DNA of 64,000 nt from Pseudomonas sp. R5-89-07. GTDB taxonomy: Bacteria; Pseudomonadota; Gammaproteobacteria; Pseudomonadales; Pseudomonadaceae. The notes below the pieces were generated by a model. That model saw only the letters and a program-made list of their open reading frames with translations. It ran no database searches and had not been told where the DNA came from. The position numbers and the translations under genes were made by a program. Shown here one piece after another: positions 52,513 to 61,217 of the stretch. Location of the stretch: positions 2,852,001 through 2,916,000 of the forward strand of contig NZ_CP027727.1 in assembly GCF_003851685.1 (NCBI RefSeq), read 5' to 3'. Every line of letters starts with the position of its first letter. Position 1 is the stretch's first letter.

Positions 52513-53361
52513 TTAAACGGCGACGCCGCGCCAGAACTGGTGGAGTTCAGCACTGATGAATTCAGGCTTTTCCTCAAATACCCAATGTCCGCACTGCTCG
52601 ATGACCCCACCTTTTGCCGACAAGGCGATGTGTTTTGCCGAGGTAAAACAATGGTCACCAAATGACACTTCGCCACCCCAGGCCAACACTGGGATCGTTA
52701 GCTTCCCTTTGGTCAGTTGCGCGGTCTGCTCCGCCATTTGCGGGATAGAACCATAATGGTTCAGGCTCGCGCGCAGGTTGCCCGGTTGGCGCATCTGCAT
52801 GACGTAATAGTCGATGTCGCTTTCGGGCATTGCCGTCGGGTTGTAGGCAAAATCTCTGAAGAAGTGCCGCAGGTACATATCCTCGCGCCCTTCAATAAGG
52901 GCACGGCTGATGTCCATGTTCATGTGCATGCTCAGATGCCAGTAGGGCACCCGCGGATCGACATAACCTGGAAAATCCAGGCCAAAAAAAGGTGTTTCGA
53001 TAGTGGCCAACGACAAAGCGCGTTCAGCGGCCAGGTAGGCCAGGGCAACCGAAGGTGGACCTCCCAGGTCATGGCTGAGGATGTGGAATGTATGAGCCTG
53101 TTCAACCTCCAGCAGACCGAGCATGTCTTTAGCGATATTGATGGGGTCGTAACCTTGATACGGCTTATCGCTATCGGCGAAGCCGCGAAGGTCGGGGGCG
53201 ATGAACGTGTAATGCTCTGCGAGCCTGTCGATGACCGGCATGAACTCTCGATGATTTTGTGGCCAGCCGTGCATACAGAGGACCACGGGGCCTTTCCCGG
53301 CAACCACGTAGTTGAGTCGAACACCGTTAACGGTGGCGCGTTTGTGCGTCAGGTTGGTCAT
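52513..53361 (-). CDS. Alpha/beta hydrolase, epoxide hydrolase/dehalogenase type
   Basis: The product has 282 residues from ATG 53361 (AAGG upstream). It has LCMHGWPQNHREF (HGxP oxyanion motif), LRGFADSDKP, the aspartate nucleophile in LSHDLGGPPSVAL, and the histidine in CGHWVFEEKPEF. This is the layout of soluble epoxide hydrolases and haloacid dehalogenases; the two arginines of fluoroacetate dehalogenase after the nucleophile are missing. It should open an epoxide or similar electrophile. Confidence 0.85.
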   Translation of the reverse strand: MTNLTHKRATVNGVRLNYVVAGKGPVVLCMHGWPQNHREFMPVIDRLAEHYTFIAPDLRGFADSDKPYQGYDPINIAKDMLGLLEVEQAHTFHILSHDLGGPPSVALAYLAAERALSLATIETPFFGLDFPGYVDPRVPYWHLSMHMNMDISRALIEGREDMYLRHFFRDFAYNPTAMPESDIDYYVMQMRQPGNLRASLNHYGSIPQMAEQTAQLTKGKLTIPVLAWGGEVSFGDHCFTSAKHIALSAKGGVIEQCGHWVFEEKPEFISAELHQFWRGVAV

Positions 53362-53478
53362 GGCGAGTGCCTTTTTTGTCCCGTCTGACCCGGGCCTTTC
53401 GAGCCTGGGAGCGTAAGGCGGGTGTGCAATGTGATGCATGCCGGACCCGGCCGGGTGAACGGCATGCGCAAGGCTTGC

Positions 53479-54495
53479 TTAGTTAAGGTGAGCCTTGAGT
53501 TCTGTGCCCGCCTGCCTCATGGCCGCCTTGACTTCAGGTACCTGGCTCAACGGGTTCAGCAGGCCATAGTCATGGATCATGCCGTTGTAGCGAACCGCCG
53601 TGACATCGACCCCGGCCGCGTCCAGCTTCTGCGCGTAGGCTTCGCCTTCATCGCGTAACACGTCCAGCCCCGCAGTCTGTACGAGGGCAGGTGGAAGTCC
53701 TTTCAACTGATCGATGCTGGCCTTGAGCGGGGAGGCATGAATTTCCGCCCTGGCTTTCAGGTCGGTTGTGTAACTGTCCCAGAACCAGGTCATCATGTTC
53801 CTGGTCAGGAAGTGGCCTTCAGCGAACTGCTTGTAGGTGTCCGTCTCGAAGTTGGAGTCCGTGACCGGCCAGAGGAGCAGCTGAAATCGAATTTTCGGAG
53901 TGGCTTTTTCTTTAGCCATCAGGCTCACGACGGCGGCCATGTTGCCGCCGACACTGTTACCGGCCACCGCCAGGCGCTTTCCATCTACGTTGATCTGTTT
54001 GCCGTTTTCCGCCACCCACTTGGTGGCCGCGTAAGCCTGGTTAATGGCGGTGGGATAATGGGCCTCAGGGGATGGTGTGTAATCGACGTACACCGCGACC
54101 GCACCGGAGGAGACGACAAGGTCGCGAATCAGGCGCGCATGGGTGGGATAATCCCCCAGGACCCAGCCGCCACCATGAAAGAACATGAAGACTGGAAGCT
54201 CGCCTTTGGCTTTTTCAGGCCGAACCACCGTCAGCTTGATCGTCTTGCCATCGGCGGTAATGGTCTTGTCACTCACCTCAACGCCCGATAGATCAACCTT
54301 TACCGAGTTTTGCGCGCCCGTCAGCACCGCGCGGGCTTCTGTTGGACTCAATTGCTCGAGCGGCTTGCCGCCACCCGCCGCCAACGCATTCAGAAAGGCT
54401 TGGGTTTGATGTTCCGGTATTGGATTGCCAGCGGCCATTGCGGACCCAACCGATAGGGCGATCATCGCCGGCACTGCTTTCACGACGTGTTTCAT
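53479..54495 (-). CDS. Exported HSL-family (hormone-sensitive-lipase-like) esterase
   Basis: The 338-residue product has a signal peptide of about 22 residues ending SAMA, the HGGGW oxyanion motif, the serine nucleophile in VAGNSVGGNMAAV, the acid in TAGLDVLRDEG and the histidine in YNGMIHDYG. All triad members are present, so it should be an active periplasmic or secreted carboxylesterase for short acyl esters. It sits between the hydrolase and SDR genes on the same strand. Confidence 0.87.
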   Translation of the reverse strand: MKHVVKAVPAMIALSVGSAMAAGNPIPEHQTQAFLNALAAGGGKPLEQLSPTEARAVLTGAQNSVKVDLSGVEVSDKTITADGKTIKLTVVRPEKAKGELPVFMFFHGGGWVLGDYPTHARLIRDLVVSSGAVAVYVDYTPSPEAHYPTAINQAYAATKWVAENGKQINVDGKRLAVAGNSVGGNMAAVVSLMAKEKATPKIRFQLLLWPVTDSNFETDTYKQFAEGHFLTRNMMTWFWDSYTTDLKARAEIHASPLKASIDQLKGLPPALVQTAGLDVLRDEGEAYAQKLDAAGVDVTAVRYNGMIHDYGLLNPLSQVPEVKAAMRQAGTELKAHLN

Positions 54496-54582
54496 GTTGC
54501 CTCCTGAAGCTATTGGTTTGTATGAAGCGTGTAAGAACGACGGCGACTATCGGTGTCATCCGGTCAGCCTCGTATGGGGGTG

Positions 54583-55332
54583 TTATTGGGCGAGATAACC
54601 GCCATCAACGGCCAGGCTTTGTCCGGTCACGAAACTGGCGGCGCTGGAGGCGAGAAACAGAATGGTCTGCGCTACTTCCTCGGGGGTCCCGAGACGCTTG
54701 GCCGGGATCAGGCCGCTCAGCGCTTCTTCCGTCAGGCCGATCTCGGCCAATCTGTGAACCATCGGCGTGTTGGTCGGGCCAGGGGCGACGCAATTGACTC
54801 GAATGCCGATCGTGGCGACCTCCAGTGCTGCGGACTTGGTCAAGCCTTCCACCGCGTGTTTGCTGGCGGCATAGAGGGCGCTGCCGGGAAAGCCGACGCT
54901 GCCGCCGATGGATGACAAATTAACGATGCTGCCAAAGCCCTGTCGTTTCATGGCGATCAACTCGTGCTTCATGCTGAGGGCCAGCCCCAGAACATTGGTG
55001 TCGAATACTTCGCGGTAGATCTCTGCAGTAATCTGGTGGATGTCGGTGAACGTACCTTCGATGCCTGCGTTGTTCACGGCAACATCCAGGCGTCCGTATT
55101 TGGCGTCGATAAATTGCACAGCCGTCACCACGTTGTCCTCGAATCGAACATCGACGTTAACGAAGTCTGCGTCGGTAGCCCCTTCCTGAAGCAGTTCGTT
55201 ACGCAAGGACTCACCCGCGTCGGTACGCCTGCCGGTTGCGACGATTGATGCACCGTTGCGGGCAAATGCGAGGCAGGCGGCTCGGCCAATCCCGGTTAAA
55301 GCGCCGGTCACAAGAACGACGTTGCTCATCAT
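54583..55332 (-). CDS. SDR family oxidoreductase (classical, glucose-dehydrogenase-like)
   Basis: The product has 249 residues from ATG 55332 (or 55329), AAGGGA upstream. It has VTGALTGIGRAACLAFARNG, the NNAG motif, LSSIGGSVGFPGSALYAASK with the YxxxK pair, and the end FVTGQSLAVDGGYLAQ. All catalytic residues are present. It begins 65 bp after the near-duplicate SDR and lies in a run of minus-strand detoxification genes. Confidence 0.9.
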   Translation of the reverse strand: MMSNVVLVTGALTGIGRAACLAFARNGASIVATGRRTDAGESLRNELLQEGATDADFVNVDVRFEDNVVTAVQFIDAKYGRLDVAVNNAGIEGTFTDIHQITAEIYREVFDTNVLGLALSMKHELIAMKRQGFGSIVNLSSIGGSVGFPGSALYAASKHAVEGLTKSAALEVATIGIRVNCVAPGPTNTPMVHRLAEIGLTEEALSGLIPAKRLGTPEEVAQTILFLASSAASFVTGQSLAVDGGYLAQ

Positions 55333-55397
55333 GATTTCCCTTTTTCTAATAAGACATGGCCACGTCAGGACGACGCAGCGCGTGAGGTGTCTCGACG

Positions 55398-56150
55398 TCA
55401 AACCAACCGCGAACCGCCATCGACATTGATCGTGGCGCCGTTCATGAAGCCGTTGCTCATCAGAAACACCACGGCTGCACCCGCTTCGTCCGCCGTGCCG
55501 AGGCGATGCAGCGGCAGGGCTTGCTCCAGCGCGGCGACATAGCCATCGCGCGCATCGCCCAAGGCCTTGGCAAGGATCGGCGTGTTGATGGGCCCCGGAG
55601 ACAGGGTGTTGACCCGGATAGGTGCAAGTTCCAGAGCAAGGCCACGGGCCAATGCCTCCATGGCAGCCGATGCGGCGGCGAGCACCGCGGTGCCGTAAGC
55701 GTTTGGCCGATCTGCCAACGCACCTGAAATAAAAGTCACCGAGCCCTCTTTGGAAAGATGATCGCCGAGAGCCCGCAAGGCATGTACCGACGCCCAGATC
55801 CGCTCATCAAAAGCGCGCTGCAAGTACGGGATGTCCGCTTCGAGGACTTTGCCGGCGACGAAGGTCCCTGCCAACAGCACCAAATGGTCAACCTGCTGTG
55901 TGTCTGCCAGCGCGGCATGGATCTGTTCGGGCTTGGTGATATCGGCCGCACGCCAGCCGTCCAGCTCATGGGTCATGGCGGCCTGCTCTGCGCGTTGCGG
56001 ATCTGAACCCAGAACAATGACCTTTGCACCCCGACCCTTGGCCTGAATCGCGACAGCCAGGCCAATTCCGGAGGTCCCCCCAAAGACAACAATATTTTTG
56101 CCGGCTAAATCACCGGTTATGGCGTCCTGCGTGGAAGTAATAGAGTTCAT
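55398..56150 (-). CDS. SDR family oxidoreductase (copy 2 of a near-duplicate pair)
   Basis: The 250-residue product has NIVVFGGTSGIGLAVAIQAK, then ALADRPNAYGTAVLAAASA and the end MNGATINVDGGSRLV. It differs from the SDR at 47814-48572 at about 34 of the last 231 residues. In this copy a tyrosine occurs in RPNAYGTAV where the other has histidine, so the copies may differ in activity. The two lie 7.6 kb apart inside the island. Confidence 0.87.
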   Translation of the reverse strand: MNSITSTQDAITGDLAGKNIVVFGGTSGIGLAVAIQAKGRGAKVIVLGSDPQRAEQAAMTHELDGWRAADITKPEQIHAALADTQQVDHLVLLAGTFVAGKVLEADIPYLQRAFDERIWASVHALRALGDHLSKEGSVTFISGALADRPNAYGTAVLAAASAAMEALARGLALELAPIRVNTLSPGPINTPILAKALGDARDGYVAALEQALPLHRLGTADEAGAAVVFLMSNGFMNGATINVDGGSRLV

Positions 56151-56203
56151 GTTTAATCCTCATGCTGATCGCGGGTGGTGTATTTTTGAAGTCTTGCCCG
56201 ACG

Positions 56204-56734
56204 CTACTTGATGGTCTGCCGTAGGGACGTTCGGAGCCAGTTCGATACGGCCTGTGCAAAGGCTTCAACGTCTTTTCCATTGCCAGTGATGATCCACTTC
56301 AAGGCCACAACATCGTCGGGCATAAATATCGCGCCATAATTACTCAACTGAATCACCAATTCGACGGAGTTATTGATGGTTGCTTTTTTTCCAACCAAGA
56401 TGCCTGCTTGGGCAAGAACTATTGCGCCAAGTCCGATGCCGGCAACCAACTTTCGGGCTTTATCGAATTCTTGTAGTTGAGCGATAACATTGATGTTATT
56501 CCACAAATATTCTTTAGTCCCCGCTCCCCCCATGACAGCGATGGCATCGAAACATTCGCTGTACAGTTCTTCCAAATCTTGAGTCTTGATGTGTTCAAAA
56601 GTCATTCCTTGCGTAGTGCGTGCATCGACTGAGAAAATTTTCAGGTTATATTCTTTGCGCCATACACCCAGGCACGACAAGAGCATCGGTGCGTCTATCC
56701 GTTTCGGCGGGATAATGATGGCTAAGCTTTTCAT
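56204..56734 (-). CDS. DJ-1/PfpI-like protein without the nucleophile cysteine
   Basis: The 176-residue product has the DJ-1/PfpI fold pattern: DAIAVMGGAGTKEYLWNN (strand before the elbow) and LVAGIGLGAIVLAQAGILVG. At the elbow the usual cysteine is Gly101 (GIGLGA). An amidase or glyoxalase mechanism is therefore unlikely; it may be a binding or sensor protein. It is in AT-richer DNA, minus strand, 375 bp from the small ABM-like gene. Confidence 0.78.
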   Translation of the reverse strand: MKSLAIIIPPKRIDAPMLLSCLGVWRKEYNLKIFSVDARTTQGMTFEHIKTQDLEELYSECFDAIAVMGGAGTKEYLWNNINVIAQLQEFDKARKLVAGIGLGAIVLAQAGILVGKKATINNSVELVIQLSNYGAIFMPDDVVALKWIITGNGKDVEAFAQAVSNWLRTSLRQTIK

Positions 56735-57109
56735 AGATATATCCTAACAATGCAGCCAACTAAAGGTGTCGTATGAAAATGCATATTGGCTATCGCCGTT
56801 ACCTGTAGCCGCTGCACCGACTGCAGCTCTGGAGTGAGCATCACCCTGTCGCATTTAAAAATACAGGTGCGCTACGGATTAACACCTAAACTCTTGCGAT
56901 GTAAATGCGTGCAGCCCAGAGCTTTAAAAGCGTAGCGGCATTAGCACTAAATTCATTTAAGTCCTAAATGCTGGCGTGCGTTCTCTTCTCCGCTGCTTGG
57001 AAATATGATCCAACTGCAAAGGGTTTACTCGTTGATCAATCTGCACGGTGACCCTTCTAAGGCGGCATGTCGTCAATTGAATATGTGAAGGTAATCCGTG
57101 AGGTGTTGA
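56735..57109. promoter_or_regulatory. AT-rich divergent gap
   Basis: The gap separates the DJ-1-like gene from the plus-strand ABM/YdeP pair. AT-rich blocks lie at 56850-56870 and 56935-56970. I see no gene and no clear promoter box. Confidence 0.3.
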
Positions 57110-57421
57110 ATGAACGAGCCATCGGAAAAACTGCAGGTGTTCGTAAGCTATAATCAAATCCGGGTGCAATTCCATGCCTGTCCACCTCGGCCTTGCCCTG
57201 AACTGCAAGATGCCCTTGATCGCCTCGCATCGTTGCCTGGATGCGTTAATTACGCATTAAGCTATTGGACACATAGTGCATTCCAATGGTCGATTATGGG
57301 TGTATGGACTGACGAGGAAGACCGTGATCGTCATTACTGTAGTGAACAGATTCAAGTTCTTTTCAATTGCCTTATTCAGCAACATGCCGCATTGATCTGT
57401 TGCAGCGAGGGGCAGATTTGA
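57110..57421 (+). CDS. Small antibiotic-biosynthesis-monooxygenase-like protein
   Basis: The 103-residue product has a ferredoxin-like pattern resembling ABM/quinol monooxygenase proteins: an early strand VFVSYNQIRVQFH, the ALDRLASLPGCVNYALSYW segment, and the ending strand with WSIMGVWTDEEDRDRHYC. The match is by pattern only. It ends 51 bp before the YdeP-like gene and is probably co-transcribed. Start ATG follows GTGAGGTG. Confidence 0.55.
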   Translation: MNEPSEKLQVFVSYNQIRVQFHACPPRPCPELQDALDRLASLPGCVNYALSYWTHSAFQWSIMGVWTDEEDRDRHYCSEQIQVLFNCLIQQHAALICCSEGQI

Positions 57422-57472
57422 GCTTTGTGGTGGGGAACGTCTGAGTGTCCTACATCCGGGAGAATAAAAGGA

Positions 57473-59809
57473 ATGAGCTTCGAAAAGCGTTATCAACCTT
57501 ACCGCGGCCCCGCAGCAGGATGGGGAGCTCTTTTGTCCGTTGCGAAATATTGGATGCGAAGTGGTAATGCAATGAAAAATGTCCGCGCGCTTCTGGCAGT
57601 GAATCAAGGTAACGGCTTTGATTGCCCCGGTTGTGCCTGGGGTGAGAGCCCTGAAAAGCGTCCCGTAAAATTCTGCGAAAATGGTGCGAAGGCAGTGAAC
57701 TGGGAGGCCACCAACCGGCACGCGGGGCCGGCATTTTTCAGAAGATATAGCGTTTCCTGGTTATCCGGCCAAAGTGATTACTGGCTGGAACAGCAAGGGC
57801 GGCTGACGCATCCGATGCAGTTCGACGCGGCTTCTGGTCATTACGTTGAAGTGAGTTGGGATGAGGCGTTTGCCTTCATCGCCCAGCAGCTAAATCAGCT
57901 GGAGTCCCCAGACCAGGCCGAGTTTTATACGTCCGGCCGGGCCAGTAACGAAGCCGCGTTTCTGTACCAGCTGTTCGTCCGCGCCTATGGGACGAATAAT
58001 TTTCCGGACTGCTCCAACATGTGCCATGAAGCCAGCGCCATTGGAATGTATGAATCTTTGGGCGTGGGGAAGGGTACGGTGACCCTGGACGATTTCGCCA
58101 AGGCCGATGCGATTATCGTGATGGGGCAGAATCCCGGGACCAATCACCCACGGATGCTGGAGACGCTGCACGAAGCGGTTACTCGAGGCGCTCAGGTCGT
58201 CGTGTTCAATCCCCTGAAGGAGCGCGGCCTGGAACGATTCCAGCATCCTCAGCATCCGCTGGAGATGTTGAGCAATGGATCGAAGCCGACCAGTACAGCG
58301 TATTTTCGTCCAGCCTTGGGCGGCGATATGGCGGCTATGCGCGGAATGGCGAAATTCCTTTTGCAGTGGGAAAGGTTAGCGCAGGCGACCGGCACAAAGC
58401 CGGTGTTTGATCAGCGCTTCATCGAAGAACATACCTCGGGCCTGGAAGCGTATGTGGAGACCGTTGAATCGACGCATTGGGACGAGATACTCACGTTGTC
58501 GGGCATGACGCTGGAGGACATAGAGGCGGCTGCGCGCGTCTACCAGAAGGCAAGCAATGTGATCGTTTGCTGGGCCATGGGCTTGACTCAACATGCCCAT
58601 TCGGTCGCCATAATCCAGGAGGTGATCAACCTGCAACTGCTGACCGGGAATATGGGACGGCCCGGCGCCGGTATTTGTCCTGTACGTGGTCATAGCAACG
58701 TCCAGGGCGACCGCACGATGGGTATCAACGAGCTCCCACCCCAAGAGTTGCTGGATGCCATTGAAGCCCGCTTTCAGTTCAAGGTGCCGCGCCATTCGGG
58801 GCATAACACGGTGGCCGCCATCAAGGCGTTCGAGGAAGGCAAGTCGAAAATCTTTATAGGTCTGGGCGGAAATTTTGCGCAGGCAACGCCGGACACGCCT
58901 CGTACTCATGCTGCGCTCAGGCGCTGCGAATTAACCGTGCACATCTCCACAAAGCTCAATCGCAGTCATCTGGTCACTGGAAAACACGCTTTTATCTTGC
59001 CTTGCCTGGGGCGGACTGAAATTGACATGCAGGCATCGGGTCCACAGGGCGTCACGGTCGAAGATACATTCAGCATGGTCCACCTGTCCCACGGTCCTTT
59101 GCGCCCCCAGTCGTCTGAACTCAAGTCCGAACCGGCGATAGTTGCGGGATTGGCGAAAGCGGTATTAGACACGCATCCAATCGATTGGAGTTGGGTGATA
59201 GAGGATTACGGTCGGATTCGTGCACTGATTGCCGACGTCATTCCCGGATTCGCCGGTTTCAACGAGCGACTTAAAGCGCGTGGCGGATTTCACTTAGGCA
59301 ACGACGTTGCCCTGCGTATCTGGCGCACTTCGACATCCAGGGCGCGCTTCATTTCGAACCGGTTGCCGGGCGACCAGATTACTTCTCTCGCAGAAGAAAC
59401 CGGCGATCGGGCAGACCTTCTCCTGCAAACCCTTCGTTCTCACGACCAATACAACACGACTGTTTATGGGCTCGATGACCGTTATCGCGGTGTTCACGGT
59501 ACTCGCCATGTCATATTCGTAAACGCTGAAGATATCACTCGGCTAGGATTTGAACCGGGAGAACAGGTCGATATTGTCTCGCTCTGGCCGGATAAGCGAG
59601 AGCGTCGGGTGACCAGTTTTACGCTCATCGCCTACGACATACCTCCAGGCCAGGCTGCTGCTTATTATCCCGAGACCAACCCACTTGTCCCATTGGAAAG
59701 TTACGGACATCGAACCTTCACACCGACGTCCAAGTCTGTCGCTATAAAACTTGTAAGGTCGGCCGTTGAGGCGGGTGGCCCCTTGATTTCTTATGTTTCG
59801 GTTCCGTGA
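57473..59809 (+). CDS. YdeP-like FdhF-family molybdopterin oxidoreductase
   Basis: The product has 778 residues from ATG 57473 (GGGAG upstream). It has GFDCPGCAWGE near the start, EFYTSGRASNEAAFLYQLF, FPDCSNMCHEASAIGMYES, GQNPGTNHPRMLETL, CPVRGHSNVQGDRTMG and KLNRSHLVTGKHAFILPCLG, and RSHDQYNTTVYGLDDRYRG. All match E. coli YdeP, a putative formate-dehydrogenase-H-type oxidoreductase linked to acid resistance. No signal peptide and no twin-arginine motif, so it is cytoplasmic. Its substrate is not established. A 129-bp copy of its end occurs at 7480-7608. Confidence 0.9.
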   Translation: MSFEKRYQPYRGPAAGWGALLSVAKYWMRSGNAMKNVRALLAVNQGNGFDCPGCAWGESPEKRPVKFCENGAKAVNWEATNRHAGPAFFRRYSVSWLSGQSDYWLEQQGRLTHPMQFDAASGHYVEVSWDEAFAFIAQQLNQLESPDQAEFYTSGRASNEAAFLYQLFVRAYGTNNFPDCSNMCHEASAIGMYESLGVGKGTVTLDDFAKADAIIVMGQNPGTNHPRMLETLHEAVTRGAQVVVFNPLKERGLERFQHPQHPLEMLSNGSKPTSTAYFRPALGGDMAAMRGMAKFLLQWERLAQATGTKPVFDQRFIEEHTSGLEAYVETVESTHWDEILTLSGMTLEDIEAAARVYQKASNVIVCWAMGLTQHAHSVAIIQEVINLQLLTGNMGRPGAGICPVRGHSNVQGDRTMGINELPPQELLDAIEARFQFKVPRHSGHNTVAAIKAFEEGKSKIFIGLGGNFAQATPDTPRTHAALRRCELTVHISTKLNRSHLVTGKHAFILPCLGRTEIDMQASGPQGVTVEDTFSMVHLSHGPLRPQSSELKSEPAIVAGLAKAVLDTHPIDWSWVIEDYGRIRALIADVIPGFAGFNERLKARGGFHLGNDVALRIWRTSTSRARFISNRLPGDQITSLAEETGDRADLLLQTLRSHDQYNTTVYGLDDRYRGVHGTRHVIFVNAEDITRLGFEPGEQVDIVSLWPDKRERRVTSFTLIAYDIPPGQAAAYYPETNPLVPLESYGHRTFTPTSKSVAIKLVRSAVEAGGPLISYVSVP

Positions 59810-59894
59810 TATCGCGGAAAACCAAAAGGACACCGCCAGGCACACGTCAGAATTACCAAGAAGCTCAATTGCTCGCGGAGCTGGGCCATCTCGG

Positions 59895-60063
59895 GGCTGG
59901 GGGCATCCTTTTCAAACCATCCAAAGCATGCCCTCAAATATGCCCTCAATGTAGCAATCCACTGGAGGTGGATGGAGCTCCATGGTTTGTGGAAAGGCAG
60001 AAATGATCAGCCGAACAGCCTGCCCGACGACGCCTAGAGACTCTCAGGGTCGCCGAAAAACAT
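59895..60063 (+). repeat. Island-end repeat, copy 3 (attR-like), overlapping the LysR 3' end
   Basis: The repeat starts GGCTGGGGGCATCCTTTTC as in the other copies and runs into the LysR gene to about 60063. Beyond that the sequence is LysR coding, not the GGGCTCTAGGACGGT tail of copies 1 and 2. So here the repeat joins the chromosomal gene. The LysR stop (60034-60036) lies inside the repeat. Confidence 0.8.
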
Positions 60064-60948
60064 CTGAATCCGCGACCGCAACCACCGCTCCCCCGGATCG
60101 TTATCCTGCGACCCGCGCCACGCCATATGCAATTCAAACGAACGCACTGGCAGCGGAGGGTCTTCCGCTCGCAAACCACCCGCTGATGTCAGCGCCTCGG
60201 CCGCGTAATCCGGCACGGTGGCGAGGATGTCGGTGCCTGCCAGCAGCGTTCCAAGGCCGTTGAACTGCGGAACGGCCAGCACCACGTGGCGTTTGCGGTC
60301 GAGTTTTTCCAGCTCTTCATCGATAAACCCGCTCAGGTCACCGGCAAATGACACCAGCGCGTGCGGTCGGGCGCAGAAGTCGTCCAGGCTCAATGAGCCC
60401 GGTACGCTGTCGGCACGCAGCAGTTTTGGCAGGCTGCGGCGCAGTACCTTGCGCTTGGCGTTGGCCGGCAGGTCGGCGGTGTAGCTGACGCCGATGGAGA
60501 TTTCGCCGGAGGCGAGTAAGCCGGGCATCAGGATGTAGTTGACACGACGCACCACCAGCACGATGCCGGGGGCTTCGGCGCGCAGGCGTTTGAGCAATTG
60601 CGGCAGCAGGGCGAATTCGACGTCGTCGGACAGGCCGATGCGGAATACCGCGGTGCTGGTGGCGGGATCGAATTCGGCAGCGCGGCTGACGGCGGTGGAG
60701 ATCGAGTCCAGGGCCGGGGAGAGCAGGGCGAAGATCTCCACGGCGCGGGCCGAGGGTTCCATGCTGCGCCCGGTGCGTACGAACAGCGGGTCGTCAAACA
60801 GCCCGCGCAGACGTGACAAGGCGGCGCTGATGGCCGGCTGGCCGAGAAACAGTTTCTCGGCGGCGCGGGTCACGCTGCGCTCGTGCATCAAGGTTTCGAA
60901 TACGATCAAGAGGTTAAGGTCGACACGACGCAGGTCGTTACGGTTCAT
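60034..60948 (-). CDS. LysR-type transcriptional regulator at the island border
   Basis: The product has 304 residues from ATG 60948 (AGGACA upstream). The helix-turn-helix spans about 8-70 (LRRVDLNLLIVFETLMHERS ... LGQPAISAALSRLRGLFDD). An effector domain follows. The C-terminus RIQMFFGDPESL is carried in repeat form by copies 1 and 3 of the island repeat, so the gene stays whole while its 3' end serves as the insertion point. It is divergent from the medium-chain dehydrogenase, which it probably controls. Confidence 0.88.
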   Translation of the reverse strand: MNRNDLRRVDLNLLIVFETLMHERSVTRAAEKLFLGQPAISAALSRLRGLFDDPLFVRTGRSMEPSARAVEIFALLSPALDSISTAVSRAAEFDPATSTAVFRIGLSDDVEFALLPQLLKRLRAEAPGIVLVVRRVNYILMPGLLASGEISIGVSYTADLPANAKRKVLRRSLPKLLRADSVPGSLSLDDFCARPHALVSFAGDLSGFIDEELEKLDRKRHVVLAVPQFNGLGTLLAGTDILATVPDYAAEALTSAGGLRAEDPPLPVRSFELHMAWRGSQDNDPGERWLRSRIQMFFGDPESL

Positions 60949-60995
60949 CTTGTGTCCTGGAAGAGTCAGCGAACTTGACGAGAGCGGCCATATCA

Positions 60996-61012
60996 AGAAC
61001 CTCCAAGGTTCT
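60996..61012. promoter_or_regulatory. Perfect inverted repeat in the LysR/dehydrogenase divergent gap
   Basis: AGAACC-TCCAA-GGTTCT lies in the 269-bp gap (60949-61217), 48 bp before the LysR start. Its size and place suit a LysR dimer site that controls both genes. Confidence 0.5.
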
Positions 61013-61217
61013 ATTCAGAAGCATGACCGGCATGAATCTTACGGGGAAAGGCTGGTACTCTGCACCGGATAATTGAGTTTTCCTACGCTAGCTGAGGTCT
61101 ATTCCTCAGAAGCGGAATCAATGGCAGGCATGTCGACTATTAATGGTGACCGGTGGTCTTACCGGGAAAGCCCAGATAGAGTTCATGGCATTAGAGGTTA
61201 CTTTGACGAGGTTTGCG

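Larger units (their letters stand above)
43432..60063. mobile_element. Candidate genomic island(s) inserted at the 3' end of a LysR gene
   Basis: Three direct repeats of about 170 bp mark 43432, 44982 and 59895. Each ends with the last codons of the LysR gene at 60034-60948, as left by site-specific integration into a gene's 3' end. Between copies 1 and 2 (1.5 kb) lie decayed IS66 and DUF3883 sequence. Between copies 2 and 3 (14.7 kb) lie complete stress and detoxification genes. No intact integrase is visible, so the element is probably fixed. Base composition and spacing differ from the flanking operons, with many AT-richer gaps. Confidence 0.7.
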
